A DNA stretch of 64,000 nucleotides from Hymenopus coronatus (Eukaryota; Arthropoda; Insecta; Mantodea; Hymenopodidae). Shown one piece after another: positions 55,990 to 64,000 of this stretch. The position numbers and the translations under genes were made by a program. The notes under the pieces are model-generated. The model did not search any database. It was given only the letters and a program-made list of their open reading frames with translations, and had not been told where the DNA came from. The stretch's first letter is position 1, and each line of letters begins with the position of its first letter. The DNA is taken from positions 393,193,632 through 393,257,631 of the forward strand of contig CM060900.1 of NCBI GenBank assembly GCA_030762935.1. Direction: 5' to 3'.

Positions 55990-57920
55990 GATAATGTGTA
56001 TTTATATAGTCTTGTGACATGTACAACAAAAGAATGCCTACCTTTGGTTTGTGCCAACTGCCACGTGCTTGTGAATACTTCCCTCCTTTCTCAGTCTTAA
56101 GCAAAATGTTGCAATGCAGCACTTTCACCTATCTTCCCCTGCCTGTGCGCATAATGTCAATTATCACCTTTCTTTGTATCCTCAAGGTATTATAGAACTA
56201 ATTGTATTATTACATGTAAATAAATTCAATATAAAGAGCACTACAGTATTTAATTACTTATGCATTGTGCTTTGCTATATTAAACTGTGGTACCTACTCA
56301 GCTATTCATTCTTATTATTCTGAACTTTTTGTTTTGAAACATTTGTTGAGGTGTAAGTGTTTTGTATATCACTAACATTACAAAAATATTTTTAAAAATA
56401 AAATTAAAGTGAGCAAAATAAAACCTCACTCTATTTTATGCAATGTTTTACTGCAAAGTTTTATTAATTTTTAAATGATTTTTAGGTCACTGTAGTCAAG
56501 ACCATCCTTCCTGGCTGAGGTTTTTTTCACAGGATTTCCACATCTCTCATAACTGGAAAATGCTAGGGAAGTGCCATAAACTTATGCATAGAATGTTTCC
56601 TTCCCTAGTCATCACTTCATTTCATGGAATCTTATGGAGCAAGAATTGGCATTAGACACTACTAAAAAATTCAACCGGGTGAGTTTTGTGACAGAGCTCC
56701 TAAAACTATTTTCCCAAGATAACAAATAGCTAAACATACTACACATCTTGTTTTGTATAATTTGACCATGGAATGTATAAAATACTTAGCTCCTGCTAAA
56801 TTGGCCAAAAATTATAATTTGTTACATTCTCTGACTAAACCTACCTTTTTAATAATTTGTTTGTTCTTCAAAAGCAAATGATGAAACTGTGAATAAGAAA
56901 ACTCTTTGAAATTTCCTTTCTTTCATTTCTTCTCAATCTGAAACATGGAAATTTTCCCTATCTTTTCATTAAAAGAAAATACATTATGAAGATTCATCAT
57001 TAAATATTAAATTCTAATTGCACATAATGATTATTAAGAATCCTTGTTGCATTCTGGAGGAGTAGAGAATTCTTGAAGACTGGATGGCTCTAGCCTTTAA
57101 GAACTCAAAACTCAATTGGGTTTTCAGAAAGCAGCATCTTTTGTGGGCATAATTTAATGAGTGGAGTTATAATTTCTAATTGATCTTAACAAAGACTGTG
57201 GCAGTTTGGAATATTGCAATACACAGCAGATCACCGAAATATGAGGCAGCATTATTGGGTTTTTACATTGCTGTTCAAGACACTACATACAAGCATTGTT
57301 TTCATCTACATTTTCTCACATAGCGTCAAAGCAGTAGACTGCTACTGAATGACAAATTCAACAGGCTTTACATCCATGCATAAATGCAAGATATAGATCT
57401 AGCTGTTAAATCTATAGTTTTCTATTATGTTATGACCACTGCACTGGTGTCTGCACTATATTGTTATTGTAATGAATGCAAATCAATTTCTTACTTGGTT
57501 GTAATTGTGTGAAACCATATCTTATTTTCCAGTTAACCAACAATTCTGTGACTTATGTTTCTGTATTTACATGCAAAGTCTTCTTAACTTTCACAAGCCT
57601 CAAAATTATAGTTTAAAACTGTTGGTATCTCTGGCCCTGATATTTTGTTGGGGTAACATTAGAGATAGGCATATATCAACATAAGCAAGAATAGTTCTGT
57701 TAATATCCAGAGTAAACAGAGCTATTGCTTGATTTGTTTCAACCAATAAATCAACACACTGATTTAGTACCTATAAAGCTTTTTAATAAATAGTTTACTG
57801 TTGTGCTAAAGCTTTACCTCGTGCAAAAAACAGAAAAAGAAAAATCACACTTGGTTTACAGTGCTGGATATCATGCGCACAGCAATGAAAATTGTCCTAC
57901 AGAAACAAGCACAGGTTTCC
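55990..57920. other. AT-rich DNA without a supported feature
   Basis: No gene, repeat or terminal structure recognised. Confidence 0.5.
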
Positions 57921-58283
57921 TCCATATATAGAGATAGATAAAAGTATTCAGACAGATGCAATATGTAGCTTTGAAACAGAAATAATTACATTTTAAAAAG
58001 TCCATGTATTTATCTTTTGTAATTGCCTTTTGTCCCTTTGTTTCCTCTAACTGCTAGAATTAGCTATTCAACAAAAATGTTCTTCTTTGACATGATATTA
58101 CAGTTTCTTTACCATTAGGTGGAATAATGCTTGGACATAATATTTCAGACACACCCAATTTGATGTCGCAAACAATGTAAACAGTGCCTAAATAGATGTA
58201 CTGTCTGTTAGGTCAGTACTGTGCTTGTGGCCGTCCTGCATATATACAACATCAGACTGTATGGTTGCTGCATTTAAACCATA

Positions 58284-59081
58284 ATGGGACACAAAGAACT
58301 GGAAACTACAATTGAAGAAAGAAATATTATTGGTAACCTTTATAGCTCAAGAAAAACATTTGCAGAAATACATCTTGCTGTTAAAAGAATCTGTAGAACA
58401 CCATTCAGCATCATAAAAACTACAAAGAAGGAAACCAGTCATCAGCAGAGAAAGGCAAAGGCATCCAGGTAAGCTTAGCCCTAGAGATTGGAAAACAATT
58501 ATCAGAAAGATCCAAAATTTTCAACATCTGAAATCACAGTCCATTTAAAGGAAAATCTAGGAAAAACAGTCCATGTTCAAACTTCCACAGGAATGCTGAA
58601 TAGTGCTGGTTTCAAAGCCAGAATAGCCAGGTAAAAATCCTATATTAGTAAAGCAAATCAGAAAAGTTGTGAGGAATTTGAAGGAAGAGATGAATTCTGG
58701 GACAGAGTATAATGGTCAGATGAAGTAAATTAAATTTGTATCACAGTGATGACCAAGTGAAAGTATGACAACAGAAGAATAAACAGTGGGGATGTTAAAG
58801 AGCATGCAAGTCACAGTCAAACACGGGGGAGCCACATTTTTGTTTTGGAGATGTATTGCTTCATCAGGTGTGGAGAAGCTTGTAATAATCGATGGGATCA
58901 TGGAAAAGTATGTCTATTTGAACATATTGAAACAGAATTTGAAAGTGAGTGCTGAGAAGCTAGGTTTAGGTAGGAATTTCTACTTTCAAGAAGATCCAAG
59001 CACACAACACATATAGTAAAAGCTTTGGATTGTATAATCATCCTTCATATTCTGAACATTCCACCACAGTCCCCAGACATA
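58284..59081 (+). pseudogene. Tc1 transposase, 5' part
   Basis: The N-terminus MGHKELETTIEERNIIGNLY, SSRKTFAEIHLAVKRICRTP, FSIIKTTKKETSHQQRK is the paired-like DNA-binding domain of Tc1. After a decayed stretch, the catalytic domain resumes at 58786: KSMQVTVKHGGATFLFWRCI, ASSGVEKLVIIDGIMEKYVY, LNILKQNLKVSAEKLGLGRN, FYFQEDPSTQHI (second Asp region, FQ.DN.PKHT in relatives). It ends at NIPPQSPDI where the LINE begins. Many stops between 58472 and 58786. Confidence 0.87.
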
Positions 59082-59083
59082 CT

Positions 59084-61284
59084 TTTTTTTTTCTTCCCCC
59101 CCCCCCCCCCATTCACATTAGTAATACTACGTATCTGATTTCCTGTGTTTAACATTAGTTTTTCCTTACATAAGCTTTGCGAATCTGTTTTGTTGTGTTT
59201 TTTTTTATTTGTGTGTGGTTAAGTTATTGTTTGTTTTAGACAATATTCTAGGTTAATGGCATTCACATATTTACAGAAATATTTTAGATGCTCTCCTACT
59301 GTGCTGGTTTACTTTCTGGCCATTTTCCTCCTTTCTTTCTCATTTGTGTCCCTAATTTTTTCCTTTGGTTGTCCAACCTGTTGCAGTCATATAATATGTG
59401 ATCTGTTGTTTGATCTCCTCTTCTACATGTGCAAGTAGGATGGTTGATTATGTGGAATCTACAATAGTACATCCTGAGTCTTTCATGTCCTGTTAGCATG
59501 GTGGTGAGGTTTGTTGTTAGTTTGATTCTTTGTTCTAGTTGTTTTGCTAAGGTAAGATACTATTGTTTCATCTGCGGTCCTTTCGTTGTATTTTCCTATT
59601 CTATTTCCCATTTCTTTAATGTTTGTTCTCGCAATCTCTCCCTAATTGTGCTTTTTGGGTATCTGTTATAGCTTTCTGTTCTGTCATTTGCTGTTGCTTG
59701 TTTTGCAAATTTATCTGCAATTTCATTACCATCTATTCCTATATGTGTTTTTATCCAACCTATTTCTATTGTCCATTCTTCTTTATTCAGTTTTCCTAGG
59801 TATGTTGTATAACTTCTATCATGTGGTTGTGATTTTTGGTATGATGTAATGATTGTAGTGTGATTCTACTGTAAGTGAAAATTGCTATTTTTTTTCTCAT
59901 TAGTTTGTGTTATTTGCAGATTCTCTATTATTTCCAGTGTCTTTAGAATTGCTGGTTGTTCTGCTTGGTTGTTAGAGCAGTGTTTAAATTATACTTTAGC
60001 TGGTGAAATAGTTTTTTGTTCTTGTAGACCACCACTCCAGCACCTACACCTTGATCTCTTTTACTTCCGTCTGTGTAAATTTCAATGTGTTAATTTTCAT
60101 GTAGTTTTGCTTGCTTTATAGCTGGAATGTCTACCACATGTGGCTATTTCTTGTACTCTACTGGAGTGTGTAATTGCCATTCTGTGCTCTGTTTTGATAT
60201 TTTATACTCAAGGATGATCTCCTGCATTTTGAGTATTATGTGTGTCAGTCCTGTAATTATGCAGAGTACTTCTGTAGAAGTGGTTTGAAAAACTTTTGCT
60301 ATTTTGATTTTAATTAGTTTTTGTATTCTGATGTATTTGGCACAGTTATACTTTCTGTTTAACACATCCACCCATACTGGTGCTGCATAAGATAGCAGTG
60401 GTAAGATTGCACCTTTATAAATTGTTCTTAAGGCTTCATGTGTGGGTCCCCAATTAAGTTTGGCCACTTTAAACAGTGCATGTATCAGTTTTGTGGTTTT
60501 CTTCAAAACATATTAGATATGTTGATTATAACTGAATTTCTCATCAAATAGTATTCCCAAGTATTTCTTAGGTTTAACCTTTTCTATCTTTTTATTATTT
60601 AGGAAAATATTAATATGTTTTTCCTCTCTTTTCTTTTGCATGATTGGCAGAGCTTTTGTTTTTTGGTCATTGAACTTTATTTTATTATTTGCAGCCCAAT
60701 TTCCAATTTTTTTCAGCTCTATGTTGGCACAAATTTTTGCTTCTAAAGTGTTTCTGCCATTCACTATTACTAACAGATCATCAGCAAATGCAATAACTTT
60801 TGTATGCATAATGTGTTTTATGTTCAGGAGAGAGTTATACTGTAAATTCCAAAATCCTGGCCCATAACAAGAACCCTGAGGGCAGCCTTTGCTTACTCTT
60901 TTCTCTAGTTTGAAGTCATTGACTGTTAGACTTGCAGTTCTCTGGTAGAAATAATTTTTTGTAAGGTTATACAAATTACTTGGGCAATTATTGTTTTAGA
61001 CTCTTGAGTATAGCTGATCATGGCATCAAAGACTCCTTGGACACCTAAACTTGTTAAGATGGTATTTTTGCCTTTTGACAAATTTCCCTGTACACATTCT
61101 TTTACTTTCACAGCAGCATCTACAGTGATTTTTGGGGTGTAAAGCCATATTGGTTTCTATTCATATTTGAATTGACTTGATGCAGGATTCAATCTATTAG
61201 CAGTTTTTCTAGAATTTTCCCTCCTATGTTCAACAGATTGATGGGAAGAAATTTTGTGACCGGTGTTTCCCTCCTTTCCTGGTT
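59084..61284 (-). mobile_element. LINE inserted in the Tc1 transposase, RT and RNase H
   Basis: Minus-strand order from 61284 is RT start (VKPGKEG, LLNIGGKILEKLLIDRI region in mixed frames), then TVDAAVKVKECVQGNLSKGK (61130-61060) and 60513-60974 with VSKGCPQGSCYGPGFWNLQY and VIAFADDLLVIVNG (RT active site). Next come KPKKYLGILFDEKFSYNQHI, the thumb region RTIYKGAILPLLSYAAPVWV (60144-60506), RNase H (YTDGSKRDQGVGAG at about 60040-60080; WIKTHIGIDGNEIADKFAKQ at about 59700-59755), and a Cys/His motif (CTCRRGDQTTDHILYDC, 59380-59440). The 3' end runs to a G15 tract next to an A run at 59082-59110. It is 5'-truncated and has several stops. Confidence 0.85.
59096..59110. repeat. C15 homopolymer
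   Basis: Fifteen consecutive C next to T10-TT at 59083-59095, at the 3' edge of the LINE. Pure C/G tracts of this length are uncommon in this AT-rich window. Confidence 0.97.
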
Positions 61285-61510
61285 TGACTGCTGGAATAAA
61301 TATCTGGAATGAATTACAGAACAGGTTGAACAACCAGAGTTAATCACAAACAAAGATCAGTTGAAGTAGATAATTCTAGAAGAATGGAATCAATTAAGTT
61401 CTGACAATATTAGGGATCACTTACACTCCATGCCTAAAAGATTAAGGACCATCACATAAAGAAAAGGGTAGATAACCAAACAATTTTATTTAGTTGATGT
61501 CCGAATACTT
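61285..61510 (+). pseudogene. Tc1 transposase, 3' part
   Basis: Resumes after the LINE with NIWNELQNRLNNQS, the Tc1 region containing the third acidic position (PIENIW in relatives; the preceding residues lie on the far side of the LINE). It continues with DQLK..ILEEWNQL, SMPKRLRTI and a basic tail KEKG. It is followed by the Tc1 right end. Confidence 0.8.
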
Positions 61511-61775
61511 TTGTCACAAAGGAAAAATGGATTTATTTTGTTATTAATTTTCAAAATTTATTTAAGTTCATTTAATATGTATACATTTGTGTTGCTCAAT
61601 ATAGTATAATTGTGTCAAATAAATGAAAACTCTAGCTTTTGATATTATTGAAATAGAAATAAATGTTTAGTTGAATTAGTGGTGTCTGAATACTTGTCTG
61701 TCTCAGTATGTGTCCACTAGAGCTGTTCACTGAATGAGTTTTGGTCATTACTTTGTACAATTGATGCCTTTGAAT

Positions 61776-61837
61776 TTTTTTTTTTTTTTGGTAGTGTTTA
61801 ACGCCCGCTTTAACTACTAATGGCACCGCAGGCGGTC
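61776..61837 (-). mobile_element. Minimal SINE tail insertion (62 bp)
   Basis: Only the last 45 bases of the long-tail SINE plus the A run are present: on the minus strand ACCGCCTGCGGTGCCATTAG, TAGTTAAAGCGGGCGTTAAA, CACTACC and A tail. The perfect duplication TGCCTTTGAAT flanks it at 61765-61775 and 61838-61848. It is a severely 5'-truncated retrotransposed copy. Confidence 0.92.
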
Positions 61838-61849
61838 TGCCTTTGAATA

Positions 61850-62050
61850 CAAATGAGCTCATGTATACAGGATAGTTGGGTATACCAGAGGTTGAATAGT
61901 GTCCTGCTCTCAGTCCCTTATGATTAATACACCAAGGGTTTGGTTTATCATTTCCTGTTTGAACTCCCAGTGTGACCAGATCCAAGGGGAAGACTTAAAG
62001 TCTATTAGCTACACTGGTGTTATTGTGCAGACTAAGTTCATTAAATTTCT
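61850..62050. repeat. Fragment of interspersed repeat shared with 48220-48268
   Basis: The stretch GTATACCAGAGGTTGAATAG and TGTCCTGCTCTCAG is similar to GTATACTGAAGTTCAAATGG and TGTCGTACTCTCAG at 48220-48253. The family is unknown. Confidence 0.4.
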
Positions 62051-62053
62051 GTT

Positions 62054-62160
62054 ATGGATTTGAGTGATAGAAGTGAAAAGGTTTCCTTAAAATTAAATGG
62101 AGTTTATCAATTAGAACAGAATAACAGCGGAAGCAAAACCAATAATGTTGATGACGATAG
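62054..62160 (+). pseudogene. Possible piggyBac transposase N-terminus
   Basis: MDLSDRSEKVSLKLNGVYQL, EQNNSGSKTNNVDDDS is a short acidic N-terminal segment like those in piggyBac transposases. It lies 0.9 kb upstream of recognisable piggyBac sequence on the same strand. Weak evidence. Confidence 0.3.
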
Positions 62161-63040
62161 TGCTTTGAAGTGTTTCTATATTTTTCAGCCAGTTTCTTTG
62201 ATTTTATTTGTATATTATTTGATATGTTGTATTTTAACACAAAAAAGTGATCTCAAATATCTTTAATTTTCCCAAGAAGAGATTTTTGACACTATAGAGT
62301 TTATTCTCAAGTTTGTCAATTTGTATCTCATTAAAACAAAATGCAATTTTTAGAGGATAAAACAATATTTTCTTTTTATTGCAGTAGTGCACCTAACAGT
62401 AATAGCATTTATATTAAGCAACAGCTTTTGAGTTTGAAATGTTTACACAGATGCCTCTCAGTTGTTTTTCTTTTACTCACAGAAATTCTGAATAAAGTTG
62501 TAATTAAAATTTGTATACTTTGATAGACATTACAGGTAATCAGAGAAGAAAATGTGACAAATTTATGTACATACCAGGATATAAATTTATGCTTCATAAT
62601 GTAGTAAAAGAAGTTTACCTCAAAATATGATGGGAAAGGAGTTGGAAATGCAGTAAAATGGCATATGCTAATGTTATTCATTTGCTTTAATATACAGAAG
62701 CAGTATACATAACAATGCTATGATATGAACTGTGGAATATTTACTTTAACCCAAGAGCATAAAGTACACAAGAATTCATTTTTTACATGTGGCCACTCTG
62801 TAGCTTGTTTGATAAGTCTGCTGTGCTAGCTATTCATTCATTATTCTTTTATATCTATTGGCATAGTCACACTTTGTTGTGCATTTCTAAACAATTGCTT
62901 ATAATTATGCCTGTTTAACATTGTTGAGCAGTGGACACTGCTTTTGAAAACTTTTATTTAGGAAAAAATAACTGCTGTAAATGGAGAAGAATGAATTTTT
63001 TCAAGTACTAGCAATTATGAAATTTACTGTGTTAAACAAG
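62161..63040. other. Region between piggyBac fragments; no clear feature
   Basis: AT-rich, with many stops in all frames; may be deleted or badly decayed piggyBac sequence. Confidence 0.4.
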
Positions 63041-63084
63041 AAGATGAACCTTATTTAGTTCCTAACAAATCCAGTTGCATTGTA

Positions 63085-63874
63085 GAATGGTTTGTTATTG
63101 ATATTGAGGTCTCTAACAGAAATGTTAGATTTGACAATAATTGGTATACTAGTTATCCTCTGGCATTGGAATTATTGGAAAAAGGATTCACATACATTGG
63201 TAAATTGAGAAAAGACATAAAAGAAACACCCAATGAACTTCAGGTGAACAAAACTCAAGACATTCATCATCAATCTTTGGGTTTCAGCAGAACATAACTA
63301 TTACATCTTAGGCTCCAAAGAAAAATTGGGCCATGATTTTACTCAATGCACGAAACTCCTACACTAAATGCATTGACTAACAAGCTACAAATCATCATGG
63401 ACTACAGCATCACAAAAGGGGGAGTAGATACTGTCAATCAGCTGTGTGTGCATACAGTATTGCACATCAAACAAGATGGCCAATGGCAGTGTTCTATACC
63501 TTAGTATATGTTGCTGACATAAATGCTCAAGTTTTTTTTTTTTTTTTTTTTTTCCAATCAAGAAAGCATAAACAGCAAAGAAGAATCTTCTTGAAGAAAT
63601 TGGCATTCCCAATGATGAAGAAAGAGCAATGGCATGATTGCTTCCAAATGATATTATTGTCTTCTTGTCTGAATATAAATCAGCACAAGCAGATCAAAAT
63701 GCATTAGGTAACCCTGTGAAAAATCCTGGAAGGTGCACTTTCTGGCCAAAGACATTACTAGGCACTATAAAATGTTCTTCATGTAAACAATATGTACAAG
63801 TAACATACACATGTAAATCATGTAACAAAGACTGTGAACCCATATCTGGAAAGTTAGAATATTCCAGTGAATAA
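63085..63874 (+). pseudogene. piggyBac transposase, C-terminal half, broken
   Basis: The plus strand shows NRNVRFDNNWYTSYPLALEL, LEKGFTYIGKLRKDIKETPN, ELQVNKTQDIHH (63110-63270). After a frameshift come LNALTNKLQIIMDYSITKGG, VDTVNQLCVHT (63370-63440). These match the D-NWYTS-PLA and MDY-KGGVD-D blocks, with catalytic Asp visible in both. The segment then continues QDGQWQ / RWPMAVFYTLVYVADINAQV, followed by a run of about 20 T at 63533-63552 that makes Phe residues. The end (63638-63874) is the Cys-rich C-terminal domain (CTFWPKTL, KCSSCKQYVQ, YTCKSCNKDCEPISGK), in which some of the usual Cys are replaced. At least three frameshifts. Confidence 0.87.
63533..63553. repeat. T20 homopolymer in piggyBac remnant
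   Basis: A run of about 20 T in the coding part of the piggyBac pseudogene, where relatives have only a few Phe codons (VLFFNQE-like). It probably grew by slippage after inactivation. Confidence 0.9.
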
Positions 63875-64000
63875 GCATTCATAAAAAAGTATTTTAAATT
63901 ATAGTGAACTTTTCCAAATAAAGGACTTAGAAAATGCTGTGCATGCAGCCATTTTCTGCATAATACAGTCACACAGTTGTTTTTATATCAGTATGTAAAC

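Larger units (their letters stand above)
57931..61706 (+). mobile_element. Tc1-like transposon split by a LINE
   Basis: Left end GAGATAGATAAAAGTATTCA (57931-57950) matches the complement of the right end, CTGAGACAGACAAGTATTCA (61687-61706). TA dinucleotides flank both sides (57929-57930 and 61707-61708). The transposase is in two parts, 58284-59081 and about 61285-61470. The region between them is a minus-strand LINE of about 2.2 kb. Without it the element would be about 1.6 kb, the usual size for Tc1. Confidence 0.88.

Overview
The window looks like AT-rich, repeat-dense nuclear DNA of an animal, most likely an arthropod and probably an insect. The evidence is GT-AG introns of up to about 15 kb, a C2H2 zinc-finger gene, tRNA-derived SINEs, APE-type non-LTR retrotransposons (LINEs) with RNase H, and mariner, Tc1, hAT, piggyBac and pogo-like remnants. 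Nothing bacterial or organellar is visible. The species cannot be named from the sequence.

Only one cellular gene can be supported. It is a zinc-finger protein on the minus strand whose exons lie at 47593-47762, 32775-32853, 25586-25644 and 22367-23234. Reading phase is continuous across all three introns. The joined exons give an open 391-residue C-terminal part: an acidic region followed by seven C2H2 fingers. The N-terminal exons must lie above 47763, probably outside the window.

Region 1-15000 is richer in GC and is a stack of at least three minus-strand copies of one LINE family (gag-like ORF1, endonuclease, reverse transcriptase, RNase H, zinc-binding C-terminus). Copy C (about 2674-10215) is split by a hAT transposon (4526-7307) with matching 8-bp target duplications. 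That hAT itself carries a Penelope-like palindromic element (6869-7156). SINEs with target duplications sit in copies A and C. The SINE 3' tail resembles the LINE 3' end, which suggests a LINE-SINE partnership.

Region 15800-21000 holds a decayed hAT-like gene, a tail-less SINE, and a decayed gene of a family I cannot assign (HGKG..DGIGG motif), flanked by repeated GACCCACATTACA boxes. Region 22000-48000 is the zinc-finger gene. Its introns contain a mariner remnant, a LINE inverted by twin priming (28751-32639, 12-bp target duplication, 2A-like sequence at the ORF1 N-terminus), a second Penelope-like palindrome (34111-34376), an RTE/Jockey-like reverse transcriptase and hAT and pogo fragments. 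Region 48000-64000 holds a piggyBac-like inverted-repeat element, a SINE, a DDE transposase pseudogene, a Tc1 element split by a LINE, a 62-bp SINE tail, and a piggyBac transposase pseudogene running nearly to the window end.

All transposon genes seen are broken, so none should be treated as active. The biology is mainly a record of nested transposition in and beside one host gene.
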